From Sphingobacterium sp. HMA12 (GTDB taxonomy: Bacteria; Bacteroidota; Bacteroidia; Sphingobacteriales; Sphingobacteriaceae): DNA of 64,000 nucleotides. The translations under genes were made by a program, and so were the position numbers. The stretch is taken from assembly GCF_002933815.1 (NCBI RefSeq), contig NZ_BEYR01000002.1, forward strand, positions 124,001 to 188,000. Reading direction: 5' to 3'. Below the pieces are notes generated by a model. That model worked only from the letters and a program-made list of their open reading frames with translations. It had not been told where the DNA came from and did not search any database. This document shows positions 17,506-26,373 of the stretch, piece by piece. Position 1 is the first letter of the stretch, and the number at the start of each line of letters is the position of its first letter.

Positions 17506-18948
17506 TTAATTTTTTATTAAAATAAGTTTAGGAACTAGTGTTTTCATTACGACCCATGCAATTAAATAGGCAATGGCACAGAAAGAAAAGATGATGAAAT
17601 AACCTGCTTCCTCTCCTTTGAAGCCCATAAAAGTCATCTGAGTTTCTTTGGCATAATCAAATAGCCATCCTGATGTTTTGTTGATAATAAAGGCTCCTAC
17701 ACCTCCCGCAAGTCCCCCAATTCCAGTAACGGTTGCAATGGAGCGTTTTGGGAAAGAGTCTCCAATAGTCGAAAAGATATTGGCGGACCAGGACTGATGT
17801 GCGGCCCCGGCGAAACCGATAAGAATGACAGGTATCCAATAGGAGATATGTCCCAGAGGTTGTGCAAAGAGTACGACCAATGGTACAAAAGCAAACAACA
17901 ACATGGCTTTCATGCGCCCTTCGTAAGCGTTCATCCCTTTTTTGTCAACAAAATAGGTTGGTAGCCATCCACCGTAAATAGATAACATGGTAATTGCGTA
18001 GAGCACAAAAATTGCGAGCTGTCCTTCTGTATCTGATGATTTTATGTCGTAGACAGCAGAAAGATAAGCCGGCATCCAGAATAAGAAAAACCACCAGACT
18101 CCGTCGGTCATAAATTTCCCAAAGACGAATGCCCAGGTTTGCTTATATTTTAAGCATTCAGAGATGGTCGTTCTTGGAAGTTTGGTATCGCCGGCAGGTG
18201 TGATCTGCTGTTCATGGTCATCTTGATTGATATATGCCAGTTCGGCCGCATTGACTTTTGGGTTTTCGTTTGGCTTTTTATAGAGAAACATCCAAAAACC
18301 CATCCAGACAAATCCTAATGCACCGATGATGATGAAAGACATTTCCCAACCCCAATGTGCGGCGATTACAGGAATGGTTAGGGGAGCTGCTAGTGCACCA
18401 ATAGTTGCGCCTGAATTGAAGATACTCGTCGAGAGGGCGCGGTCTTTTTTTGGAAAATATTCCGCGGTGGCTTTAATCGCAGCAGGAAAATTCCCAGCCT
18501 CTCCGACCGCAAGAACAAAGCGGGCAAAGATAAATAGATTGACACTCACACTGATGATTAAGCCGACATTGTTCACATGAGAAATTGCCTCTTTTGCGCC
18601 TTCGAAACCAACGAACCATTCACCAGCAACAATTCCTGATGTCGCTATACCACAGAAGGCATGCAGTATTGCACCAATGGACCAGATTCCAATTGCCCAT
18701 AGAAAACCTTTTTTTGTGTCCATCCAATCCACAAAGCGACCTGCAAATAACATACTGATGGCATAAAAGATTGAAAACAGTGCCGTAATGTTACCATAGT
18801 CCGTATTTGTCCAATGAAATTCGGGGCTAATAAAATCCTTCCAGGTCAGGGATAGCACCTGGCGGTCCAAGTAATTGATTGTAGTAGCAAAAAATAGTAG
18901 GGAGCATATTACCCAACGGTAATTACCCTTTTTCTCCGTGTTAATCAT
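17506..18948 (-). CDS. exuT: Hexuronate permease, MFS (ExuT-like)
   Basis: A 480-residue major-facilitator protein with about twelve hydrophobic helices. The start RWVICSLLFFATTINYLDRQVLSL is characteristic of the anion:cation symporter branch that includes ExuT. RFVLAVGEAGNFPAAIKATAEYFPKKDRA is the conserved loop 2-3/helix 4 region of that branch. It would import galacturonate or glucuronate with protons across the inner membrane. The gene lies in the pectin train between kdgA and gapN, 105 bp after kdgA. Which uronate it prefers is not decided by sequence alone. Confidence 0.88.
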   Translation of the reverse strand: MINTEKKGNYRWVICSLLFFATTINYLDRQVLSLTWKDFISPEFHWTNTDYGNITALFSIFYAISMLFAGRFVDWMDTKKGFLWAIGIWSIGAILHAFCGIATSGIVAGEWFVGFEGAKEAISHVNNVGLIISVSVNLFIFARFVLAVGEAGNFPAAIKATAEYFPKKDRALSTSIFNSGATIGALAAPLTIPVIAAHWGWEMSFIIIGALGFVWMGFWMFLYKKPNENPKVNAAELAYINQDDHEQQITPAGDTKLPRTTISECLKYKQTWAFVFGKFMTDGVWWFFLFWMPAYLSAVYDIKSSDTEGQLAIFVLYAITMLSIYGGWLPTYFVDKKGMNAYEGRMKAMLLFAFVPLVVLFAQPLGHISYWIPVILIGFAGAAHQSWSANIFSTIGDSFPKRSIATVTGIGGLAGGVGAFIINKTSGWLFDYAKETQMTFMGFKGEEAGYFIIFSFCAIAYLIAWVVMKTLVPKLILIKN

Positions 18949-19003
18949 AATGGGTTTAATAGTTTATTTTTAGTGTAAGTGTCTGTTTCTTCACGTCAAT
19001 AAG

Positions 19004-19046
19004 ATCCCTCCAGATATTTGCTTTTTGAAGCCAGTACCAGAGGGAT
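19004..19046 (-). other. Intergenic hairpin between kdgA and exuT
   Basis: ATCCCTC (19004-19010) pairs with GAGGGAT (19040-19046), with a small GCTT/AAGC hairpin inside the loop. There is no T run on the minus strand, so it may tune the mRNA rather than end it. Confidence 0.3.
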
Positions 19047-19053
19047 TTTACTG

Positions 19054-19698
19054 TTATCGTGCCTTCGAGACGAAGTCAAGTGCCTTTTTAGTATTCTCAA
19101 ATAAATTGCCTGTGTCTTTAGGGTCAATTAACTTGCTGCCCATCCCTACTGCGCATACACCGGATTTGAACCATGCTTTTAAGTTTTCCATTTCGATTTC
19201 TACCCCCCCCGTAGGCATAAATTTCTGACCTTTAAAAAGGTCCCGTATGGATGACATAAATGCTGGCCCCAGCATATTTGCAGGGAACAATTTTATAAGA
19301 GCTGCTTGTTGCTGTTGCGCCGTATAGATTTCTGTTGGGGTCATACATCCCGGGATCCATAATTTATGTTGCTCATGCACAAGCGAACCGACCAAAGGAT
19401 TTACAATCGGAGAGACAATAAAATCGGCACCGATTTGCAGAAACTGTTGCGCTTCTTCAACCGATTTGATGGTACCTATACCCAAGTAAAGGTCAGGCAT
19501 GTCGAGGTTTCTTGCGGCAACTAAGCTTTCAAAAACTGTTAATGCTTCGGGACCACGGTTTGTAAATTCAAAGACACGTATACCGGCCTGGTATAAGGTC
19601 CGCAGAATAGCTATACTTTCGGCTTTATCGTGATGGAAGAACAAAGGAAGTATCCCTTGTTCAATGATTTTATTTAATACAATTTCTTTCAAATTCAT
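19054..19698 (-). CDS. kdgA: KDPG aldolase (2-dehydro-3-deoxy-phosphogluconate aldolase)
   Basis: A 214-residue class I aldolase of the KDPG/KHG family. Motifs are FEFTNRGPEAL (catalytic Glu region), ADFIVSPIVNP, IPGCMTPTEI and LIKLFPANMLGPAFM, with the Schiff-base Lys in KLFPA. It splits 2-keto-3-deoxy-6-phosphogluconate into pyruvate and glyceraldehyde-3-phosphate in the cytoplasm. It overlaps kdgK by four bases (ATGA), so the two are translationally coupled. This is the last step of the galacturonate route encoded here. Confidence 0.92.
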   Translation of the reverse strand: MNLKEIVLNKIIEQGILPLFFHHDKAESIAILRTLYQAGIRVFEFTNRGPEALTVFESLVAARNLDMPDLYLGIGTIKSVEEAQQFLQIGADFIVSPIVNPLVGSLVHEQHKLWIPGCMTPTEIYTAQQQQAALIKLFPANMLGPAFMSSIRDLFKGQKFMPTGGVEIEMENLKAWFKSGVCAVGMGSKLIDPKDTGNLFENTKKALDFVSKAR

Positions 19699-20726
19699 GC
19701 TATCATTCTATTTTTTATATCTTCCACTGTACTTGTTGTCGCATCGCTGGCGATAAACAGTTTATCAAATGCGGCAAGTGTTGCAAACTCTAGGGTCTCC
19801 TTCGGAGAAAGGTTGGAGTATAAGCCATAAATCAGGCCTGCCATAAAGCAATCACCACTACCTACCTTATCCAAAATTTCTTCGGCAGTATATTCCGTTG
19901 ATTTAATCAGGCTGTCTTTGTCAAACAGCGTAGTATAATATTTGATTCCCTTGCTTTGATGGTCAAAACGAAAGGTGTTGGCCACATATTGACAAATCGG
20001 ATTCACGGAAATGATCTCTTTGCTTGTACGATCTGCTTGTGCCAGTAAATCTTCTTCCTGATACCCGGAAGAAGAAGTTAGGAACTTTTCGTCTAGCTGC
20101 GTGCCGAGCATTTGGTGTGCAGCCCAGATATTCCCCATGATTAAATTGCAATATTTGGCAATTTGGGGCATAATTTCTTTCGGTGCTTTCCCATATTTCC
20201 AAAGCTTGGCGCGGTAGTTAAGGTCCAATGATACAAAAATACCTTTCTCCTGTGCTTTTATAACTGCTTCCTGGCATAGATCAGCAATATCTTGGCTAAT
20301 AGCAGGACAGATAGCTGAAAAGTGAAACCATTTGACATCGGCAAAAACCTCTTCCCAATTAATACTGCCTACTTTGAGGTTCGCAAACGAAGAATTCGCA
20401 CGATCATAGATGACACCGGCATTTTTTAGATCTTTTCCTTTTGGGAGATAGTAAATCCCTAATCTCTCGCCGGTCCAGAGCATAGCCGAGGTGTCTATAT
20501 TTCTGCGTTGCAGGTAGTTGTCAATACCTTCACAGATGGCATTTTGAGGAATTGCGGATAAATAGGATGATGGTACATTCCACAATGCCAAGGCTGTGGC
20601 GACATTTAGTTCTGCTCCCCCCACGTAGAAAGGCAACCGGTGCTGCTCAATCCAATCTTGTTCGATGTCGGGACAGATCCGCAACAACAATTCTCCAAAG
20701 CTTAAAACTTTACCCTGCATGTTCAT
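19695..20726 (-). CDS. kdgK: 2-keto-3-deoxygluconate kinase
   Basis: A 343-residue PfkB-family sugar kinase. The N-terminal block reads VLSFGELLLRICPD, the sugar-site region FYVGGAELNVATALALW, and the PfkB signature DKVGSGDCFMAGLIYGL holds the catalytic Asp and anion hole. In this operon, between uxaC and kdgA, its substrate should be 2-keto-3-deoxygluconate, the product of altronate dehydratase. Its ATG shares one base with the uxaC stop (TAATG). An in-frame ATG two codons downstream (20720) is also possible. Confidence 0.9.
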   Translation of the reverse strand: MNMQGKVLSFGELLLRICPDIEQDWIEQHRLPFYVGGAELNVATALALWNVPSSYLSAIPQNAICEGIDNYLQRRNIDTSAMLWTGERLGIYYLPKGKDLKNAGVIYDRANSSFANLKVGSINWEEVFADVKWFHFSAICPAISQDIADLCQEAVIKAQEKGIFVSLDLNYRAKLWKYGKAPKEIMPQIAKYCNLIMGNIWAAHQMLGTQLDEKFLTSSSGYQEEDLLAQADRTSKEIISVNPICQYVANTFRFDHQSKGIKYYTTLFDKDSLIKSTEYTAEEILDKVGSGDCFMAGLIYGLYSNLSPKETLEFATLAAFDKLFIASDATTSTVEDIKNRMIA

Positions 20727-22126
20727 TAAAATTCAAAATATTCTTTCGCGTTATTATAACTGATATCCGTTATGATTTTCCCTACCCATTCGATATCATT
20801 TGGTATCTCTCCCTTTTCGATGTCCTGCCCAAAGATGTCACACAATAATCTTCTGAAATATTCATGTCTTGGGAAAGAAAGAAAGCTTCTGGAATCGGTC
20901 AACATACCAACAAGGCGGCTTAATAAACCCATATTTGACAGTGTATTGATTTGTTTTGTCATGCCATCTTTTTGGTCTAAAAACCACCAAGCAGAACCAA
21001 ACTGGATTTTTCCCTTGATAGAACCATCGTTGAAATTCCCAATCATAGTCGCAATAAGTTCATTGTCCGCAGGATTGAGATTATACAAGATTGTCTTGGT
21101 TAGCTTGTCATGATTGTCTAATTTATTCAAAAAATTTGACAATGCACGTGCCTGGCTAAAATCTCCGATGGAGTCCCAACCTGTATCTGGTCCGATCAAG
21201 CGATGCATACGGGCATTGTTGTTGCGTAATGCTCCTAAGTGGTATTGTTGAACCCAGCCTTTTTCATGATCCCATTCTGCAAAATAAATCAGCATTGCGG
21301 ATTTGAATTTCAGATTTTCGGCCAAAGAGATCTCCTTTTTTGTACGAATCTTATCAAAGATCGTCACGATTTCCTGTTCGGTATAATCTTCTGCATAGAT
21401 TTGTTCCAGGCCATGATCCGATACTTTACATCCGTTGGCGGCAAAGAAATCATGTCTTGCTTTTAATGCCTTCAAGTAATCTCCAAGATTATTGATTTGG
21501 ATATCGCTGACCTCTTCCAGTTTATCGATGTATTGATTCAACGCAATGATATCATCCGAGTTCATGGCTTTATCAGGACGAAATGCGGGAAGCATCTTGA
21601 ATGATTCTTTCTCCTTGGCGAATTGTTGGTGAAACTCGAGACTATCGATCGGATCGTCAGTGGTACAAACGACCTCAACATTCATCATTTTCAGTAACCC
21701 ACGAACCGAATGGCTATCTTGTTGTAATAAGGCACCTGTATCGGCGTATATCTTGGCTGCCGTTTTTGGGGATAGCAAATCTGTGATGCCAAAGTAACGT
21801 TGCAACTCAAGGTGTGTCCAGTGATGCAATGGGTTGCGCAATGTATAAGGAACAGTTTCCGCCCATTTGATAAATTTTTCTTCATCCGAAGCATCGCCCG
21901 TAATGTAGCGTTCATTGATCCCATTGGCACGCATGGCTCGCCATTTATAATGATCACCATGCAGCCACACTTGACTAATGTTATCAAATTTGACATTATT
22001 AGCGATCTGTTCCGGAATCAAGTGATTGTGATAATCAATAATCGGCAAATGCTTTGAATAGCTGTGATACAGCTCTTCGGCTGTTTTTGTGTTTAATAAA
22101 AAGTTGTCGTCTAAAAAAGCTTTCAT
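20726..22126 (-). CDS. uxaC: Uronate isomerase (glucuronate/galacturonate isomerase)
   Basis: A 466-residue protein from ATG 22126. The frame runs 13 codons further upstream but overlaps uxaA and lacks a good start, and MKAFLDDNFLL is the usual UxaC beginning. Motifs are HLPIIDYHNHLIP (metal-binding H-x-H) and GPDTGWDSIGDF, and SRSFLSFPRHEYFRRLL matches the conserved C-terminal block. UxaC converts D-galacturonate to D-tagaturonate (and glucuronate to fructuronate). With uxaB and uxaA upstream in the same train, galacturonate is the likely main substrate. Confidence 0.93.
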   Translation of the reverse strand: MKAFLDDNFLLNTKTAEELYHSYSKHLPIIDYHNHLIPEQIANNVKFDNISQVWLHGDHYKWRAMRANGINERYITGDASDEEKFIKWAETVPYTLRNPLHHWTHLELQRYFGITDLLSPKTAAKIYADTGALLQQDSHSVRGLLKMMNVEVVCTTDDPIDSLEFHQQFAKEKESFKMLPAFRPDKAMNSDDIIALNQYIDKLEEVSDIQINNLGDYLKALKARHDFFAANGCKVSDHGLEQIYAEDYTEQEIVTIFDKIRTKKEISLAENLKFKSAMLIYFAEWDHEKGWVQQYHLGALRNNNARMHRLIGPDTGWDSIGDFSQARALSNFLNKLDNHDKLTKTILYNLNPADNELIATMIGNFNDGSIKGKIQFGSAWWFLDQKDGMTKQINTLSNMGLLSRLVGMLTDSRSFLSFPRHEYFRRLLCDIFGQDIEKGEIPNDIEWVGKIITDISYNNAKEYFEF

Positions 22127-22140
22127 ACAATATCTTATTT

Positions 22141-23787
22141 TTATAAACTCACACCTCTTTTCCAAGGTATGAAATCGTCTTGGTTTAATTGGACAGCCTT
22201 AGGTGTTATTTCGCCACTAGCTGCTTTGATACAATATTCTAAAATGTCCTCTCCCATGGCCTGGATCGATTTATCTCCGTCTATAATAGGACCGGTATTG
22301 ATATCGATGATGTCGGCCATTCTGGTGGCGAGTACATTATTTGTTGCGACTTTGATGACCGGACATATTGGATTACCTGTAGGGGTACCTAAGCCTGTTG
22401 TAAACAGAATGAGTGTTGCGCCTGCAGCTGCTTTTCCAGTCGTTGCTTCCACATCGTTTCCGGGGGTACAAACCAAGTTAAGCCCAGGCTTTGTTGCTTC
22501 CTCGGTATAGTCCAGAACATCCACAACGGGAGAGGTTCCACCTTTTTTTGCGGCGCCATTACTTTTTATAGCATCCGTGATAAGCCCATCACGGATATTG
22601 CCTGGAGATGGATTCATATAAAAACCCGAACCAACAGCCTCTGCAGCATTGCTGTAGGCAGTCATGAGGTCAATAAATTTATTGGCAGCCTTTGGATCGA
22701 TGGTACGGTCTATTAGATTTTGCTCGGCACCACATAGTTCCGGAAATTCGGCCAAAAGTACTTTTCCGCCAAGAGCAACCAAGAGGTCTGCGGTGTAGCC
22801 TACGGCAGGATTGGCTGAAATACCGCTGAATCCATCACTGCCACCACATTTCACACCCAAGGTCAATTTGCTCAATGGTACCGGCTGTCTACCGAGTTTG
22901 TTAATTTCTGTCAACCCAATAAAAGTTTGTAGTATCGCCTCTTTCAGCAATTGCTCCTCACTTTTTGATTGTTGCTGTTCAAACATGTACAAGGGTTTAT
23001 CAAAATTTGGATTACGTAGCTTAATGTCATTGACTAGATCATTCAGCTGTAAATTTTGGCAGCCTAGACTTAATACCGTAATGCCTGCGACATTCGGATG
23101 GTCGGCGTAGGCCGCAAGCAACTTACTCAAGATGGCCGCATCTTGTCGAATTCCGCCACAACCACCCTGGTGGTTCAAAAATTTGATACCATCCACGTGC
23201 TTGAATACACGGTCAGACTGTTCGGTAATCGTGTTAAGCTGGTCTAATGAGGAAAGGCCTAACGTTTCACCTTTTTCATAGGCTTTTAACAGCTGATGGG
23301 TGAAGCTCTTGTATTTTCCAGTGACTGAATAGCCAAGTTCATTATACAGCGCCTCTTTGATAACATCAAGATTGCGGTTCTCGCAGAAGACAGTTGGAAT
23401 AAATAACCAGTAATTTGCGGTTCCAACACGGCCGTCCGGGCGGAGATAACCATTGAAAGTCCTCCCTTCGAATTTTGAAACATCAGGCTTTTCCCAGTGA
23501 TAGTGTGAAGGTCTGAAATGATAAGGCTCTACCGCATGTTTGGTGTTGTCTGTATTCATGATGCTTCCCTGAGGGATATCAAATTGAGCCTTTCCGACGA
23601 GTACACCATACATGTGGATTTCGTCACCAAAGTGCATGTCTTGCATAAAAAATTTATGCTTGGCCGGAATATCTTCCTGTAGAATATAATTCGTGCCCTC
23701 AAACGAGATCGCATCCCCTTTTTTGAGATCTTGTAAGGCCACCAAAACATTGTCTTTGGGATGTATCTTTAATACGTTGTTTTTCAT
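22141..23787 (-). CDS. uxaA: Altronate dehydratase
   Basis: A 548-residue protein with the two-part UxaA form. An N-terminal SAF-like domain of about 100 residues (VLKIHPKDNVLVALQDLKKGD) precedes a large dehydratase domain with FNGYLRPDGRVGTANYWL, HQGGCGGIRQDA and GVKCGGSDGFSGISANPAVG, typical cysteine-bearing motifs of the iron-dependent altronate/galactarate dehydratases. It removes water from D-altronate to give 2-keto-3-deoxygluconate. It is followed after 14 bp by uxaC and preceded 12 bp upstream by uxaB, a compact operon. Confidence 0.93.
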   Translation of the reverse strand: MKNNVLKIHPKDNVLVALQDLKKGDAISFEGTNYILQEDIPAKHKFFMQDMHFGDEIHMYGVLVGKAQFDIPQGSIMNTDNTKHAVEPYHFRPSHYHWEKPDVSKFEGRTFNGYLRPDGRVGTANYWLFIPTVFCENRNLDVIKEALYNELGYSVTGKYKSFTHQLLKAYEKGETLGLSSLDQLNTITEQSDRVFKHVDGIKFLNHQGGCGGIRQDAAILSKLLAAYADHPNVAGITVLSLGCQNLQLNDLVNDIKLRNPNFDKPLYMFEQQQSKSEEQLLKEAILQTFIGLTEINKLGRQPVPLSKLTLGVKCGGSDGFSGISANPAVGYTADLLVALGGKVLLAEFPELCGAEQNLIDRTIDPKAANKFIDLMTAYSNAAEAVGSGFYMNPSPGNIRDGLITDAIKSNGAAKKGGTSPVVDVLDYTEEATKPGLNLVCTPGNDVEATTGKAAAGATLILFTTGLGTPTGNPICPVIKVATNNVLATRMADIIDINTGPIIDGDKSIQAMGEDILEYCIKAASGEITPKAVQLNQDDFIPWKRGVSL

Positions 23788-23799
23788 CTGTAGCGCTAT

Positions 23800-25317
23800 T
23801 TATACCTTTTTATTGTCAAGAACTGATGAGATTTCGAGCGCTTTTAATGCTCCTCCTTCAATGATCTGCTGTAATTTCTGATTGACTGTTTCTTCAAAAT
23901 GAGGAAATTCCGTTAAATTGGTTCCCCATAAATCCGTATCTGAAAGTACAGTATGGACGAGTTTATCTGGATTGGTCCAGGCGGCATGTAATCTTGGAGC
24001 CAATTCGTCCTGAAGTACGATCGTCCGTCCATTAACCACCTGCGTATACTGATCGCCGTTCAGTTTCGATTTTAATAGATAGAGATAAGCCGCAAAGCCA
24101 AGTGCAAACAGTTGTGGAGCTTCATTGTGGGCTGTATACCACTTTTTTAGCAGCGGGATATTGCGCATAGCCATTTTTGAGCTGTAATTCAAAGCAATGG
24201 ATTCCCATTTGTGCTCTAAGTGAGGATTGGCAAAGCGATCGATTACTTTCGACGAGAAATCGTTGGTATCCGCAACTGAAATACTGTCACTTAATATTGC
24301 CGGACCAATTTCATCTTGCATTAAAAGACGTATAAATTGATTGAATGCTGCATTTTGCATAGCTTCCTTTACCGTATTGAAGCCCGCAAGAAGAGCAAGG
24401 GCACAACTTAACGTGTGTGTGCCATTGAGGAGTCTCAGTTTGATTTCCTTGTATTTTTCAATGGAGGGAACCAGCAATACATTTGAGTCCGCTAGGGCAA
24501 AGGACAGACGTTGTTGCACACGTTCAGAAATAGCTTCTATCGCCCACAAGCGAAACGGTTCGGCCATAATCATCAATTGATCTTCGTAGCCCAGTAAGGC
24601 ACTGGTTTTCGTGTATTCCGCTAGAGGCAATGCTCCAGGGACAATACGGTCTACCAGCGTGTTGCAAAAGTCATTGGCGGTATCAAGCCAGTTCAAAAAC
24701 TCTTTCGGAAGCTTATTCAGCTCAGCTAGATCCCTTATTATCGATTTCAGTTTAGTTCCATTGTCCGTGATCAATTCGGTGGGAACAATAGTTAAACCCT
24801 TATTTTTGTCGGCATTGAAGTAAACAAATCTCCGATATAAAATGGCTAAAAGTTTACCTGGAAAAGAAGCTGGCGGTGCGTCATTGATCGTATCTTCGCT
24901 CATGACAATGCCAACTTCGGTGGTGTTGGAAAAGACAATTTCAAGATCCGGATTTTCGGCGCTTTTTAGGATCTCTGACCAATGTTGGCTGGCCGCCAAC
25001 ACACGTGAAATGGAATTGTTGATTTCGTAATGTGAAATTTCCTCACCGTCTTCTATGCCTTTAATAGCTAATGTATATAAGTTGTTTTGCTGTTCGAAAG
25101 CATCAGCACCAGCTGAACTTGTTGATTTTACAACAAGGATTCTACCGCAGAACAGGTTTTGTTGATTGGCTTTATGGACAAAATAATCTGGTAGGCCTCT
25201 GAGCAGTACGCCCGTGCCGAATTGAAGAATCTTTTCTGGATAAAAGAAAGATGATTCGGTAGGCTTACTGACCAGATCCGAACCAATTGTATTTATAGTA
25301 TGTTGTGTGAGTAACAT
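23800..25317 (-). CDS. uxaB: Tagaturonate reductase (altronate oxidoreductase)
   Basis: A 505-residue protein of the mannitol dehydrogenase superfamily. It has an N-terminal nucleotide-binding motif (ILQFGTGVLLRGLPDYFV), the central KLRLLNGTHTLSCALALLAG region with catalytic Lys/Asn/His, and a helical C-terminal domain. UxaB reduces D-tagaturonate to D-altronate with NADH. I prefer tagaturonate over fructuronate or mannitol as substrate because uxaA and uxaC follow directly. The gene starts 14 bp after the pectate lyase gene ends. Confidence 0.92.
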   Translation of the reverse strand: MLLTQHTINTIGSDLVSKPTESSFFYPEKILQFGTGVLLRGLPDYFVHKANQQNLFCGRILVVKSTSSAGADAFEQQNNLYTLAIKGIEDGEEISHYEINNSISRVLAASQHWSEILKSAENPDLEIVFSNTTEVGIVMSEDTINDAPPASFPGKLLAILYRRFVYFNADKNKGLTIVPTELITDNGTKLKSIIRDLAELNKLPKEFLNWLDTANDFCNTLVDRIVPGALPLAEYTKTSALLGYEDQLMIMAEPFRLWAIEAISERVQQRLSFALADSNVLLVPSIEKYKEIKLRLLNGTHTLSCALALLAGFNTVKEAMQNAAFNQFIRLLMQDEIGPAILSDSISVADTNDFSSKVIDRFANPHLEHKWESIALNYSSKMAMRNIPLLKKWYTAHNEAPQLFALGFAAYLYLLKSKLNGDQYTQVVNGRTIVLQDELAPRLHAAWTNPDKLVHTVLSDTDLWGTNLTEFPHFEETVNQKLQQIIEGGALKALEISSVLDNKKV

Positions 25318-25331
25318 CTGGTAACTATTTA

Positions 25332-26369
25332 TTATTGAATTTTATGTTGTTTTTTCCATTTCGGAAAGTCCTTTTCGATCAGTTTCTCTGGCCAGTTGCC
25401 GAACCAGGCATAGCCATTTCTACGCTCTTCGGATACCTCCTCAAAATTGTATTTGACGGTATCGTCGCGATCTCCAAAGAGCGGACGATTGTCAACCAAA
25501 TCATAGAATCGTGCCCAAATTGTTGAACTACTATCAGCCACAAGCCTACGTTCATACTTCCCGGTCAGCTTATCTTGCATGCGGTCGAAACGATAACTTT
25601 CGATATCATTTTGCTGAAACCATTGTATTGCGGAATCGATAGCGCTCTGGATCATTGGTGTGACAGGTTGCATCATCAGAAACCGAACGATGGCAACGGA
25701 TTCACTCGTACTTAATGACGCAGGTTCAAATTTTCTGGCTTGAGCGGGCATTAACGTATTCTGATCGTATTGCGCAGCCCAAATACCCCTTTTTCCGTCT
25801 TGTATGACCTGTGTTTTCAGGACACAGGCTATACCTTTTTCTACTGCTGTTTGCGCCTTTGACACAAACATCGGGTTGACATATTCAAAGCCCTCTTGCT
25901 TATTGGCAACTTTGTAAAGTACCAATAACGCATTAATCATGGCATTATCGTTGTAGGTTATCTGAGCTCTATAGAGTGATTTATTGGGATAATATTGTGG
26001 AAAGCCCCCATTCTCATATTGTGCCGACAAGATATATGAAATACCTTTTTCCGCGGCGGTCAGATAAGCCGGATTTTTGGTCTCCTTAAAAGCCTTGATC
26101 AATCCATTTATTTCCCGGCTTGTCGCATTGTTGTCGAGCGTGGCGTGGTCAATAGCTGTTTTTTTAATCTTTTGCAGGATTTCTTTTGTAATTGGCAGCT
26201 TGTAGTCAACGACACTTTTGTCGGCCAGCTGTTTAGGCCAGGCTCCATTTGATAACTGGTACTGAAGCATCTTTTCTGCTAACGAATCTTTGGAAGTCGA
26301 AGGATGTCCAATACAGTGATGATGAAACACTGATACCGCGATGAAACTTAGGATAGCTGTTTTTCTCAT
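25332..26369 (-). CDS. pelA: Secreted pectate lyase, family PL10
   Basis: A 345-residue protein with a signal peptide (MRKTAILSFIAVSVFHHHCIG). The mature part carries LSNGAWPKQ, TLDNNATSREI and the strong PL10 signature QYENGGFPQYYP...ITYNDNAMINALLVLY. PL10 enzymes are (alpha/alpha)3 lyases that cut polygalacturonate by beta-elimination with calcium and leave unsaturated oligogalacturonides. It lies between the GH88/105 gene (4 bp away) and uxaB in the train. Release of unsaturated ends fits the neighbouring GH105-type hydrolase. It probably acts in the periplasm or on the surface. Confidence 0.9.
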   Translation of the reverse strand: MRKTAILSFIAVSVFHHHCIGHPSTSKDSLAEKMLQYQLSNGAWPKQLADKSVVDYKLPITKEILQKIKKTAIDHATLDNNATSREINGLIKAFKETKNPAYLTAAEKGISYILSAQYENGGFPQYYPNKSLYRAQITYNDNAMINALLVLYKVANKQEGFEYVNPMFVSKAQTAVEKGIACVLKTQVIQDGKRGIWAAQYDQNTLMPAQARKFEPASLSTSESVAIVRFLMMQPVTPMIQSAIDSAIQWFQQNDIESYRFDRMQDKLTGKYERRLVADSSSTIWARFYDLVDNRPLFGDRDDTVKYNFEEVSEERRNGYAWFGNWPEKLIEKDFPKWKKQHKIQ

Positions 26370-26373
26370 GGCT